Source of the DNA: Ornithodoros turicata
Lineage: Eukaryota; Arthropoda; Arachnida; Ixodida; Argasidae
Direction of reading: 5' to 3'
Length of the DNA: 64,000 bases
Assembly (NCBI RefSeq): GCF_037126465.1
Contig: NC_088202.1
Span: 126,370,123 to 126,434,122 of the forward strand
The notes under the pieces are model-generated. The model was not told where the DNA came from and made no database searches. It was given only the letters and a program-made list of their open reading frames with translations. Shown here in pieces: positions 12,236 to 22,428 of this stretch (within the stretch, counting starts at the first letter, position 1; each line of letters begins with the position of its first letter). The translations under genes and the position numbers were made by a program.

Positions 12236-12308
12236 GCCAGCGTAGCGCAATTGGTTAGCGCACTCGACGGGCGATCGAAAGGAGCGTGGTTCGAGTCCCG
12301 CCGCTGGC
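12236..12308 (+). pseudogene. tRNA-like unit, right partner of a head-to-head pair
   Basis: Exactly 73 nt, with a perfect 7-bp acceptor stem (GCCAGCG/CGCTGGC), D stem GCGC/GCGC, canonical A box TAGCGCAATTGG and B box GGTTCGAGTCC. Defects: the T stem CGTGG/CCCGC pairs at only two positions, the anticodon stem has one mismatch, and the loop CGGGCGA lacks U33, so a working tRNA is unlikely. A TTTTT run three to four bases downstream resembles a Pol III stop. The sequence before it (GGCAGA) and after it (GGCTTTTTCGACGA) is shared with the left partner, so the repeat unit is larger than a tRNA. Confidence 0.6.
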
Positions 12309-12309
12309 T

Positions 12310-13926
12310 GGCTTTTTCGACGACTTTCGACGACGGCTTTCAGTTAAAAAAAAAGAAAAACATTCTTACATAGGAAACCTGTACTTATGTACTATTGTTT
12401 AGGCGTTCGCCAGTGGCGGGCACCTTTTTTCAGTAAAGTGTTATTATAATCCGTATCTGCTTAGTACGAATGAGCATCAGAGAAGTAGGCGCTGGGGTAT
12501 ACAGCTGCTCCAGAACTTATGACGTGTCGAAACAAGACATTACTTCCTTTCTTATTGATCACCAAGTTTCGCAATATTCCGTATGCACTTTCCAGCCGTG
12601 CTGTGAAACTCTCTACTGAAAATATAATCGATATAGCACTGGTGGTAGGCAAAGCATTGGTCCAGCGCCCAAGTAAACGCAGCTATTTAAAGGCAGCTTA
12701 TGTCGGTTAAATAAATTTCAATAATTCTGAACTTAAAGATGTGCGGTAGCAATATCATGTCCCCCCCCTCAACGACTCCATGCACTCCGTATACCAAAAG
12801 TATATCGTGATAGTCTTCCCGCATCAAGCAAAGTGTTCCTGCCGTCCTGTGGCGTCGCCTTCGCTCGCCAGCGTCCGCTGATTTACGAGCTGCAGGCAGC
12901 AGTTATGACACCGCCATCTCCTTGGGCGTGTACTTTATCGCCCGGCCAGTCCAATGATCTGCCTCTTCCATTGCCAATACACACAACAGAAAGCAAAACC
13001 AACAGCGCCCTGCTTCAGCCTTCCCTACATCCATACAGCCGTCTAGAAGAGTATAAAGAAGAAAGGAATCACGAGAGAAACTTAGTGGGACAGATTTACG
13101 ATATCTCAATTTTCGCACTTTCGGCGCCCTAATACACGTCCGGGGTAAGCTGGGCCTCAGTTTGGCCGAACGTTGTGTGTAAACCGTTCTCTGCCTTATA
13201 CTCTGCGAGCTATTATCGTGTGAGATTTAATTTAGATAAGAAGGGTACGGCATGCGCAATGGGTCGTTTACGTGATTCATTATAGTTGCCATTACAGCGC
13301 AGTGGGTTGAGCTGTAATGGAGCGGCTGCAGTTTTTGGCAAACACTCGACAACCTTCGTTTCTGCCTCCTCCACTCGATTCTGCGCGGTTTGCCGGTGCC
13401 TTCTTTGCTTTCTTTGTCTCCTATCCTGCGCTCCTAATATCCCACAGGACGTAAAAATATACTGACCAGCGTCAAATGCATTAAGGTGACGGCAAAATTT
13501 ATGATATATTCGTTTTCCAAAAATATTGCACAAGTAAGACGGCCTCACCGCAGAACCTTAGTTTTATGTAAACGAAGGAAAAGGTATCCCTTGTTGAGAT
13601 TGGGTTCAAGTAAGTTTTATTATAGATTTATTTCCAGTAGCGGAAGCAGCAGACTGTGACCAATTCAATCGCTCCCTATTATTTTTTTCGCCGACAACTC
13701 CATCAACAGTTCTCGTGCACCACTGCAAGAATGCAGGAGTCTTTCGTTTTGTTTATTTATTTATGTTTTCGGATTTTTTTTCCGGATTAAGTAACAAGAG
13801 TCAAATAACTATGATATTATTGAATACTTATCCGGTGTTACATACAACATGTGCGTACGAGCATCATTGCAGTTTAGACACCAACGAGCAATGCTATATA
13901 CCTTCAGTTAAATACCCCGGCTAAGT
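12310..13926. other. No supported gene; one minus-strand exon-like frame
   Basis: At about 12903-13044 on the minus strand a strong acceptor (pyrimidine tract ending CTCTTCTAG) is followed by 46 open codons to a stop. The frame contains GRCWFCF and ADHWTGRAIKYT, but I do not recognise it. At about 13287-13330 GCCATTACAGC and GCTGTAATGG form a short hairpin. Confidence 0.3.
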
Positions 13927-13984
13927 GGTGGCTAACCTTTCCCTCTTATTTCTTTGATATATAACAAACATATCCCCCCCCCCG
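13927..13984 (+). repeat. Retroelement 3' end, family ending in ATATCC(C)n, copy 2
   Basis: GGCTAACCTTTCCCTCTTAT, then ATAACAAACATATCC and a C-run match the 3' tails at 2690-2826 and 58049-58171. Only the last ~55 bp are preserved. Confidence 0.6.
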
Positions 13985-14114
13985 GCTAAGTAATTCGTGA
14001 ACGGGTGCACCAATCGAAGAAATTTCTTTTCCGCAATTATCTGTCCGATACCACCTTCAAGCAGCGCACCGTATGAATGAGTGGGAGGCACTAATTATTT
14101 AAATAAAGATACAG

Positions 14115-14561
14115 ATGAGTTTCGTGAAAAAACAATTTCTAAAGCAGGGCGCCCTCGGCATTAAAATGGGTACTACCCCTTTTAGGACCTTCAGTGGACA
14201 CCTTTTAGAGAAAACTCTGTTACCGAAGCGGGTCATTTGTTGGAATAATTAATTGGTTCCAGTTACCGTATTTTTGTCACGGCTGGTCGCGGCGAAAGCG
14301 TAAAAAGACAAAATTCATTGGTGTAGGGACGTAATTCATTGGTACATAAGGGAGTGGAAGAGTGTCCTCTTGCGCTTCACCGCGACCAGCCGCAACAAAA
14401 ATATGTGAACCGAAACCAATTCATTACTGCAACAAATGACCTTCTTCCGTGGCAGATTTTTTTCTAAAAGGTGTCCACTGAAGGTCGCAAAAGAGGTAGT
14501 ACCCATTTTAATGCCGACGGCACGCTGATTTAGAAATTCGTTTTTTTTTCACGAAACTCAT
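14115..14561. mobile_element. 447-bp foldback element with ~215-bp arms
   Basis: The left end ATGAGTTTCGTGAAAAAAC and right end TTTCACGAAACTCAT are complementary. Homology continues inward through TTAAAATGGGTACTACC, GTGGACACCTTTTAGA and GGCTGGTCGCGG to a short central loop near 14330-14345. Almost the whole element is an imperfect palindrome. No transposase frame is present. Transcription across it would give a long hairpin RNA. Confidence 0.85.
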
Positions 14562-14707
14562 TTGAATTTGGCAAGAAGAAGGGAAAAAACAACAACGATG
14601 AAATGCAACAAAACAAACACAAAGATAACCAAAGTTCGCTGAAATTTTGGAGAATCAAAAGTTCTCCTGAAGGAACAGATGAAAAGTGTGCAAGCGAGCT
14701 GGACACG

Positions 14708-14878
14708 ACGGCAACATTTCCTTGAGTTGGAGGAACGAAGAAAAATACAGAAAAACAGACACTACACAAACGACACTCAGTCTCAGGACTCAAACGAGAC
14801 GCATTCAGTCTCGTTTGTGTGTAGTGTCTGTTTTTCCGTATTTTTCTTCGTTGTTCAACTCAACGAAATGTTGCCTTC
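14708..14878. mobile_element. 171-bp foldback element
   Basis: GCAACATTTCCTTGAGTTGG, AACGAAGAAAAATACAG and AAAACAGACACTACAC on the left are mirrored by GTGTAGTGTCTGTTTT, CCGTATTTTTCTTCGTT and CAACGAAATGTTGCC on the right. Arms are about 80 bp. It lies 147 bp from the unrelated larger foldback at 14115-14561. Confidence 0.85.
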
Positions 14879-15572
14879 ATAGTATTTTTTTCGTTTTTTC
14901 AGGATCAGCTCTTATTCTTTGAATAGGTGTGCGTGATCTTGTAATTGTGTGTGAATATAAATAAAACTCTGTGCATCATAAACGATACAGGTACGAATGT
15001 ATGGGGGAAAAATCCCGCAATTGAAGAGGAATGCATAATCGCAGCTCTTCGCCGCGCGATGCGATCGACCGGCGGCAGACATGGCGCCAACGATGCGCCC
15101 CCCATAGTCTGGATCCCGGTGTGCCGCGAGAAGAGGGAAAGGGACGCCGCTTTCAATAAATCCTTCAGCCATGGAAACAAGCAGGGAAGTTAGCAGCTGC
15201 ATCAAGAGGAGGAACTGGCGGATAATCTCCACGCCTTCACTTGGCTACAAAGAAACAGGGATGCGAGAAAGGCTGTCATATCTTGTGACTTATTGATATC
15301 GAAGGCGAAGCACCCCGTTGTAATGACACCGCAAATTGGCCGAGTGACTATCTGCAGAAAGGGTGCGGTAAAAAGAAAGCGATACCCGTAAAGGTTTGAG
15401 ACGACACACACACTACACTACAGGTTTATTCACGGCGATTTACTTGGAAGCTTAATTCAGTTGCACAATCTGATGGTGTAAACTACATTCTAGGGTATTA
15501 AAGAACAAAGGGACACTTTTTACGCGAGTTTCTTGTTCTTCTTATGTTCATGAAAAGTTACGGAGCACCTAC
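14879..15572. other. No gene recognised
   Basis: An acceptor-like TTTTTTTCGTTTTTTCAG ends at about 14902, but only 24 bases lie before a possible donor. Opposing frames at 14912-15232 have no supporting signal. Confidence 0.35.
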
Positions 15573-15669
15573 CTTGTTGCGTGTAGGAAAGCCTTACATT
15601 TATATGGTTGCCTTTTGATATCTGGATATTTGTATGTATATTTCGAGAGATTCTGCAGTTTAGAGGATA
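15573..15669 (-). CDS. Candidate internal exon, unidentified
   Basis: Minus-strand acceptor is a 17-T run followed by CAG; donor is CAACAAG|GTAGGTGC. The 97-bp exon is open in two frames, so the reading frame is not decided. One frame contains YPLNCRISRNIH and the other KYTYKYPDIKRQ. No family is recognised. The T-run could equally be the poly(A) tail of a retroposed sequence on the other strand, so this is weak. Confidence 0.25.
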
Positions 15670-16334
15670 CTGAAAAAAAAAAAAAAAAAGCAAGAAGGAA
15701 AACATAGAAGCAGGCAAAATATGTGTGTCTGTATAAAATATACACGTACATATGTACCGATACGGAAATAATTTGTTGCATTTTGAGTGCTGTGACGAAC
15801 GCGGCAGCTTTGCAGGGCCATCGTTGGTGGTGAATTTTAGGTCGCGACGTTACCGTTAGGTGGTCTTATCAAAGCTACGGACAGACCTACACGTGGTTGG
15901 ATCTACCAAGATAACGCTGTAAAATATGTATGTATATGAAAAAAATTCGTACAAATACCCCAGCAAATAATAAACCAGAACGCACTGGAGTTATGTTGGC
16001 ACGAAATGTAGCATACGGTCTGCTACCATTATGAGGCCGTTTGATGCGAAGACGTCAACTTTTGTGTGACACAAACCAGTTAAATTAGAAGGGCGAAACC
16101 ATCCTATAACGTGGGTCTCAGTTGTTTTTATACGATGATAGCGTCTGCAAATAACACAAGCCAAATCCAACAAGCTAGGGTTCAAGTAAATCAAATGTGA
16201 AGGTTGTCCGTGGCATGTGTGCCACACGTACTTTAAAGAACAGTCGCGGGGCGATGAAATGTTGAACAACCCCAGTAACCACCCTGGGCTGCTAAGAGAG
16301 GGGTATTTTTGTATAGTCAGTAGAGTACTACATA
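15670..16334. other. No gene recognised
   Basis: Poly(A) at 15673-15689 and short open frames only (for example 15991-16269 minus). No repeat copy seen. Confidence 0.4.
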
Positions 16335-16545
16335 CAGGGTGTTCAAAATTAAGCTTTCACTAGCACTTTATAAATAGGCGAACAAAAGAAAACTGGTGCG
16401 ATTTTTTCTGTTCCTTGAGTAAGAAACAGGTGCTACATAATTAGCAGCACCTGTTTCTTACACAAGTAGCGTAAAGTTATCATCCGGTTTCCTGTCATCG
16501 CTGTGTTTGCGTAGCGCTCGTGAAAGCTTAATTTTGAACACCCTG
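16335..16545. mobile_element. 211-bp MITE, TA-flanked, copy 1
   Basis: The ends CAGGGTGTTCAAAATTAAGC and GCTTAATTTTGAACACCCTG are complementary and flanked by TA on both sides (16333-16334 and 16546-16547), as in Tc1/mariner-type insertion. The interior carries a second palindrome (AAGAAACAGGTGCT with AGCACCTGTTTCTT). Non-autonomous, no frame. A second 211-bp copy lies at 57129-57339 in opposite orientation. Confidence 0.9.
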
Positions 16546-16586
16546 TATATATATAGGTTAAAGAGGTTAATATATCAGACGATCAG

Positions 16587-16884
16587 TGGACGACAGATTA
16601 CAGGAAAGTTAACAAAAACTAATTTATTCAATGGTTAATTTAACAGATAGATTATAAAAGTACGGTCGACCAACGTTCGACAGTGGCACTGTCTTCGTGA
16701 GGACCAACTGTCCTGTCAGCCAGGACCAAACTGCCCTGTCCTGTCAGGATCAACTGTCCAGGATTAACGGTCCTGACGAAGACAGTGCCACTGTCGAAAC
16801 GTCGACCGTTCTTTTATAATCAATGTGTTAAACTACTCATCGAGTAAATTAGTTTTTGTTAACTTTCCTGTAATCTGTCGTCCA
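16587..16884. mobile_element. ~300-bp inverted repeat with hammerhead-like core; Penelope-type terminal repeat suspected
   Basis: The ends TGGACGACAGATTACAGGAA and TTCCTGTAATCTGTCGTCCA are exact complements. Homology continues through TTTTTGTTAACTTTCC and GACAGTGGCACTGTC to a centre of short GGACCAACTGTCCTG-type repeats. The right half reads CTGACGA (16773-16779), A, stem GACAGT-GCC-ACTGTC, then GAAA (16796-16799): the order of conserved boxes in a hammerhead ribozyme. Hammerhead motifs are known in terminal repeats of Penelope-like elements. Stem I pairing is not evident and there is an extra A before stem II, so activity is doubtful. Confidence 0.6.
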
Positions 16885-16953
16885 TGCCTTATTATTTTAC
16901 TTATATATATATATACAGGCTACGTGGGCTACTAGAGCACGACATATCATTTA

Positions 16954-17745
16954 CCGTATTTTCACGCGTATTAGCCGCACCGCAGATAAGCCGCAGGACT
17001 CGTTTTTAGATACATTTTGAAAATGTTTTTGCAGATAAGCCGCACTCGCAGATAAGCCGCGGGTAATACGACGCGACTGCTTTGTGCGCTAAACCAGTGA
17101 TGCACATACAAAATCAACAGAGACGCTCAACGCTTGTCAGCGCCGTACTCCCTGCCAGCTGCCCTGTTCCCGTACTTGTCCGCGAAGTCGACGACTTTTA
17201 CTTTGAAGCCGCTGTCGTGGCTGTGCCTCAGCGTTGGAGCCATGCCTCACCTCAAACTGCCGTGCCCGTGTCCACGAATGTTGCTGCTCTCGTCAAATGA
17301 GAACTGACGCTTAGCTGACCACGTTTTATCCCGATGTCAGGTGTATTGAACCCTTCCTGTGGGTCTGCCGACAAAGGAGACCGTAGGGAAGGCCATAAAC
17401 CCTGTCCACATTCCGGTGTCGGCATGATGTGTAACAAAGGAGGTCAGTTATAGTGTTCTACTAAGATCGGATTGTGCCCTTGTTGCGTGTTTTTCGAGGA
17501 TTGACGGGTTCGTCCACTCGAATGTGGAGTGGTCCCGCCCCTGTTCGGTATTGTTCGTGCACTGGCAGGGCGGTCCTGTTCCGAAAAACATTAGGCACTG
17601 TCGGCCCTTTCGTTTAACCCGGGGTATGGGGAAAGTACCAGGGAAAAATAGTCACCAGATAAGCCGCACCCACAGATAAGCCGCAGAGCGTCCGCGAAAA
17701 AAATAAATTGCGTATAAGCCGCGGCTAATACGCGTGAAAATACGG
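16954..17745. mobile_element. 792-bp TA-flanked DNA element with perfect 25-bp TIRs and subterminal repeats
   Basis: The left end CCGTATTTTCACGCGTATTA(GCCGC) is perfectly complementary to the right end over 25 bp, with TA on both sides (16952-16953 and 17746-17747). Short GATAAGCCGC/TATAAGCCGC repeats cluster near both ends (three on the left near 16983-17060, three on the right near 17657-17722), like transposase-binding subterminal repeats. The interior has no recognisable transposase; the 72-codon frame at 17082 looks like chance. Consistent with a non-autonomous Tc1/mariner-superfamily element. Confidence 0.88.
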
Positions 17746-18029
17746 TACCTTATTTGCTCAGTGAAAATATTATGATAGGGGAAATTTAATAAACTGAAGC
17801 TTCGACTTGCACTTACTTGTATTATTACGAGTCTGTGAAAGTTCGACTTTCTTATTTGTTTGTTCCCAATGAAAAAAAAAAGATGGAGAAATTCCCGGAC
17901 GTGTTCTGCTACTCCTAACAAATTTTCATCCCCCTCGCCAAAAAAAAAAAAAAAAAACTTCTCAGGTTCTCTACTCGCAAGTTCGCTATTCACTATTCAC
18001 AAGGCATAGGACTTCGATCATTATTGTGA

Positions 18030-18150
18030 AGGGGCTCATTATTTAATTCCCCGCATCACCACCAGCAATGGGGTAGAGTATCGCCCCTAGCGATGAAACT
18101 CCTCATTCATCATCTCACAGTAGTGAAGTTCTGGTTGTTGTCGTTGTTCA
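18030..18150 (+). mobile_element. (GTT)n-tailed retroelement 3' end, copy 1
   Basis: CCCCGCATCACCACCAGCAA, GGGGTAGAGTATCGCCCCTA, GCGATGAAACTCCTCATTCA, then a GTT-rich tail. The same order occurs at 25262-25412 (plus), 28129-28250 and 37747-37866 (minus), always ending in (GTT)n or its complement. A fixed 3' end with microsatellite tail is typical of LINEs or their SINEs; which one is not determined. Confidence 0.7.
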
Positions 18151-18281
18151 CTATCCGACATTGTTATGAACGCTTATTGGACCTGCTGTTTAGTTTGCAG
18201 GCATATAGATACATAATTGCGTTACTTCAATATAAACATATAATCCACATGAAATGTAAGTTTTTTATTTGTTTTCCGCAG

Positions 18282-18328
18282 ATACTGCCTGGGATTGGAG
18301 TACACACGCAAGACACCAGCATATATGG
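18282..18328 (+). CDS. Candidate small internal exon, unidentified
   Basis: Strong acceptor (ATTTGTTTTCCGCAG) and donor ATGG|GTGAGC bound 47 bp that are open in all three frames. One reads YCLGLEYTRKTPAYM. The third frame ends in phase 0 and would join the candidate last exon at 19563, while the most natural-looking one would not. No family recognised. Confidence 0.25.
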
Positions 18329-19562
18329 GTGAGCTCACCAATGCATACTTCAGATACGAGCGTGTCGCATTAAAATGGAAATGGATGAAAACCGCGTGCG
18401 GTATGCATTACCATATGCATTTTCCGTACATAGTGACCCGGCCATAAACATGGCGTACTCGTAGTTACTCCCGTAGTTCGCGCGCGCGCCGTCCGAGTTT
18501 ACGGCGTTTTTACAGCAACGGGTCTGTATTTTGTCTGCGATCAGCGTTCTTGAAAACGTTTACGCGTGCGAAGAGGACAATAAAATATTTCAGTCTTCTC
18601 GACTGCGCCGTTGTTGTGTCTAATATCAGTATATTAAAGCGTGTATGTGTTGCAAAATGAGCTCCCCTGCAACGATGTAAGGCACACCCAATGCTTTCAT
18701 CCATAAGGAGTCGTGCATCACTTCACGAATAAGGCTGTGGGCGTGTGTAGAATACTGATGTTTTCCTCTGTGCTGTTTTGTGCGGTCGTTGTTCGTTTAG
18801 ATTAATGCATTAGGCCCTTAATAAGTAGAGAAAGCCCGTGGAGAAGCAAAAATCTGGAATGGGCACAACGCAAGGAAAAGGAAAAAGGCAGGGGAAAATG
18901 AAACATGCTCACAGTCAAAACAAATTTGTAATATTGGATTGAAAGCTTCAGAGATGTTTCAGGGATATTACCGATTCTGGCAGGTAATGCGGCACTCAGG
19001 GATCAATATTGTGGAATGGTGACTGCTAAAGAGCTGCCCAGCTGATAGAATGAGCCCAACCCATGCACTCCGGGTTCCAAACCCCAGAGAAAACTTAGCA
19101 CATGCTTGTACTATTATTACTCATATCTTACTCATACTAAAGAAAAGCAAAATGTAACGGTCAGTCGAAGAGGGTCGAAAACTGTATTAGGTGTGTATAC
19201 GACCTTTCATGATGAGTCGAAATTTTTTTTACGTAGGTAATCTACGACTTTATTTGTTCTATCGTATACGTGTACCTGTTTGTTTTCCCTCTGAGTTCAC
19301 CGTCTCTCCGCACCATTGAACAGTGGCGCTGCTGCTAGTAGACGAGAGTCCCTCTCCCATCACCACTCAAAAATCTCACCTAATAAGTTCGATTATGCAT
19401 TCAAAACTTTGGAACATACTGCCTCTTTCAACGGAAAGGGAGACACCAATATAACGAGCGGCCAATTGGAGCCAGTGCTCACGTTTTTTCGTCTTTTCCA
19501 AAAGCTCCGCCCACGGCTCATTATGTGAAAGCAACTTAGTGTTCATGTGTGCTTCTTTGCAG
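18329..19562. other. Intron-like stretch, no gene
   Basis: No exon-like segment is seen apart from the flanking candidates. Near 19050-19085 TGCACTCCGGGTTCCAAACC hints at a degraded tRNA-derived SINE, too weak to call. Confidence 0.35.
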
Positions 19563-19697
19563 ACAGATGTCGAATTGCATTCCTCGGGGAGGGAGTCCGA
19601 TAACATCACACTGACAGGGACGACCGGCAGCGGCTCCTCAGAAGAGCCGCCAGTGATGAGATCCCGACGCCGCTCAGGAGAGAGGGCGAGAGACTGA
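19563..19697 (+). CDS. Candidate last coding exon, Ser/Arg-rich C-terminal tail
   Basis: The acceptor GTGTGCTTCTTTGCAG is followed by 44 open codons beginning TDVELHSSGRESDN, with a GTTGSGSSEEPP stretch and an RSRRRSGERARD end, then TGA at 19695-19697. The polar, low-complexity composition is typical of an intracellular tail. An AATAAA lies at about 19980, giving a plausible ~285-nt 3' UTR. The GC content is higher than in the flanks. The protein is unknown. Joining with the exon at 18282 is possible only in its third frame. Confidence 0.4.
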   Translation, partial: TDVELHSSGRESDNITLTGTTGSGSSEEPPVMRSRRRSGERARD

Positions 19698-19999
19698 TGA
19701 GGAGAGGCTCGCCCTGCTATATCCTAAAGCCCCCGCACACACAGAAAAACTACAGCGCTGCATGGCACGGACACGGCGTGGTTGTGCCCAAGGGTATACT
19801 GTTTCGTTCGTGTGTAATTGTAAAGTACTGTATACATGGTCAATGTTTCACCCCACTGAACAAATTGCTGAACGTGTTGATTACAAACGAAAGGAAGGAA
19901 GGAACGCGCGAAACAAAAGCGTGCACACAATGAACATTGAAGTACATTGTGCATCTTGATGGCCTGACGTTCTCTCGAAATAAAGAGCCGGCACGAGCA

Positions 20000-21971
20000 A
20001 ACGCGCCTATGGCCTCTCAAGTTTATTTAAGCTCCAAAGGGATCATGTCGGTCGATTTTGGTCATACAAAAAGTATTCAAGTCAGATACCCAATCCATAG
20101 ATCTCATAGGTGAATACGGGGTACTGCACGCGCCGTATTCTTGGTCCTCGTCAAGGTCCCATCCCTATACCTCGATACCTATGACCCCATGACTTGCCCA
20201 GGACAAGGTCCCTATATGTCTACGGTACACACCCCTTTCTGAGCACGAAGATTTTCTATGGCCACAGGGTCATTTCGGCAGGTCAACTGGATAAGGCTAA
20301 GCATATTAGACATGTTTTTCATACTCATGATGCTAACGGCAAGCTACCTCCAGCGTCATCTTCACCCTCCACAACCACAAGCATGGTTAACCATAGTTTC
20401 ATAACGTAAATTACAGAGGCTGATTGTACAATTAAGACCTACACAACATTTAAGAATCCCCAACACCCAACCAATGACCTATACTGCAGTTTTCGTCAGC
20501 TACAGTCTCCTGCACATGGTTTATGGCAAAAGAGACAACGCAACGATATTCATTGGGGCTCGTGCACCGACTAAGAATTTTTAATCAATGAGTTGGTGCA
20601 TTTAATCGACGAATTAATCGGTTAGTTGGTCTATTGTTAGGACGGCGGAGGAATGCTTCTCATTCCTCCGCTGTTCGCACTTTTCCGCTGATGTACCCCT
20701 CCAATGCTCAGGTCACCGTTTATTTGTGTGAGCGTTATTTTTCTTTTCCCCACACTTTTTGGAAGCAAGCCCAGCCGCCCTTCATCGGAACACGTTCCCA
20801 TTTCGATGGCCGGACTTACAGTCTATAGCACGTGCCCAAGCCGGTCCATATCCGGTAAAAATGACGCCCGGACCCGACACGCAGGGCTGAGCTCCCTTAC
20901 AAAATGGCGGTCAGGCTTTCGGGCAAGCCTGAGAACGGGCAGTGCTCTAGATGAAGATCGTGGCACCCTCGGGCTTCTGGTAAGTGCATCGCTACTGTAC
21001 CCTCCTGCCCGAACATCTATGACGCATGATACACCAGAGATTCAACTTGTTGACCAGTCAAAGCTAAACTTTGTAGAAATATATAGCATGACGGGACACG
21101 AAGCGCACTTGTGGATTAAGCTGCCAAGGTTGTGGATTAGACTGCAAGTTTTAACATCGACATAGATGACTATCTTAAAGGAAGAAATCAACGCCTCAAT
21201 CATTGAAAGTCCAGCTGTCTCAGGGTGCCGGCACTACAAACACTAACACCCCCCCCCCCCCCCCCCCCCACACACACGCCTTCTTCCAACTGAAATGCAC
21301 TTTACCAACAACCATTCATTTTATGCCCCCGCTTCACCCTATAGATATAGGTGCACAGTCGTGCACACAGCCCTTGGACTATTCCAGTTAAGTTGCTGTT
21401 AACTCGAGAGACGCGAGGCTGACATTACCGAGTATTATGGCGAATTCGAGTGGACATTTCCTGGCAGGTTTTTTTTCTTTTTTATTTGCCAGATTTCGAG
21501 CAACTGGGTTCGCTTGGTCAAAACGTAGCAATCTCGTGTGTTCTCTCGTGTGGAGGTTTCCAAGCGCATTGAAGTTGCGAGTTAATACTTCTTCCGCCTG
21601 GCCTCCAAGCGACCAGGCAGCGGATTGCCCAACTATATCCGGTGTCGTCACATCCGCGCCGCGAGGGTGGCCAGGGCCCTCTTTGGCCCAAACGTCGAAG
21701 TCCACATGGGTTAGTAGACGACGGAACCCGAAGAAGAGCGATCGCGATGCCCCTAGCGTGGTCTAAAGCGACTAAAACCACTAGATTCCTGGCACTCATG
21801 TTGGTGTGGCAACGGTGTTGTGATCCAGCACGGGCGCCGACCTAGCAATTTCCGAGCGCTAGGCAGTGCTGAGCTTGACAGAGAGCTTGACTCGGAATCT
21901 CATCTGTTGATAGGGTGCGGTAGACGCGGCAGCCTATTCCGTACTACCGATAGCGGTCTTTTTATGTAGCT
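20000..21971. other. No supported gene; poly(C) and a small stem-loop
   Basis: A perfect 11-bp stem-loop (GCGGAGGAATG/CATTCCTCCGC) lies at 20645-20671 and a 21-C run at 21249-21269. The GC-rich part at 21400-21850 has overlapping open frames on both strands (105, 109 and 93 codons) without splice signals or motifs; it may be an old transposon but no termini are visible. Confidence 0.4.
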
Positions 21972-22165
21972 GTCGCTATTAGTGATAATAGTGAGTTTTA
22001 GTGGATCGTACGATATCGCCTTTGCGTACGTAAGGAATCGCGTTGGTGCTTATGCGCACGCGCAAAACATAAAGAGAGCTTCGCGCACTGCGCAGAACCA
22101 CTACGCTATCCCCTACGTACGCAAAGGCGATAGCGTACGATACGCTAAAACTCTCTAATAGCGAC
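21972..22165. mobile_element. 194-bp MITE (CGCAAAGGCGATAGCGTACG family), copy 1
   Basis: Termini GTCGCTATTAG and CTAATAGCGAC are followed inward by GAGTTTTAG and ATCGCCTTTGCGTACGTA with its complement. The inverted repeats are about 60 bp. The centre has a second GC-rich palindromic piece (GCGCACGCGC). Confidence 0.85.
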
Positions 22166-22170
22166 ACTCA

Positions 22171-22212
22171 CTAACACTCACTAATGGCGGTCGCTATTAG
22201 TGAGTGTTAGTA
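22171..22212. repeat. Hairpin adjoining the MITE pair
   Basis: ACTAACACTCACTAAT and ATTAGTGAGTGTTAGT are perfect complements with a 10-bp GC-rich centre. It carries the same CGCTATTAGTG motif as the end of the neighbouring MITE, so it may be fused MITE termini. Confidence 0.75.
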
Positions 22213-22295
22213 GTCCGTTGATAACGTGTCTTCCGAGTCTACCGCGCCCAATCAACTGATAAGATTCTGAGTCATGCATGCTGCCATTGGTTCTG

Positions 22296-22428
22296 GTACG
22301 CTATCGCCTTTGCGTACGTATGGGATAGCTTGCTGATTCTGCGCACGCGCAAATCATAAAGAGACCACCACGCTATCCTTTACGTACGCAAAGGCAATGG
22401 CGTACGATGCACTAAAACTCACTATTAT
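22296..22428. mobile_element. MITE of the same family, copy 2 (5'-truncated)
   Basis: TACGCTATCGCCTTTGCGTA at the left and TACGTACGCAAAGGCAATGG, ACTAAAACTCACTATTAT at the right reproduce the inner inverted repeats and centre (CTGCGCACGCGCAAATCATA) of 21972-22165. The left terminal ~30 bp are missing. Confidence 0.8.

Noticed and set aside
12236..12308. Functional tRNA gene
   Set aside because: Acceptor stem and both promoter boxes are good, but U33 is absent and the T stem pairs at only two positions. Kept as a tRNA-like pseudogene.
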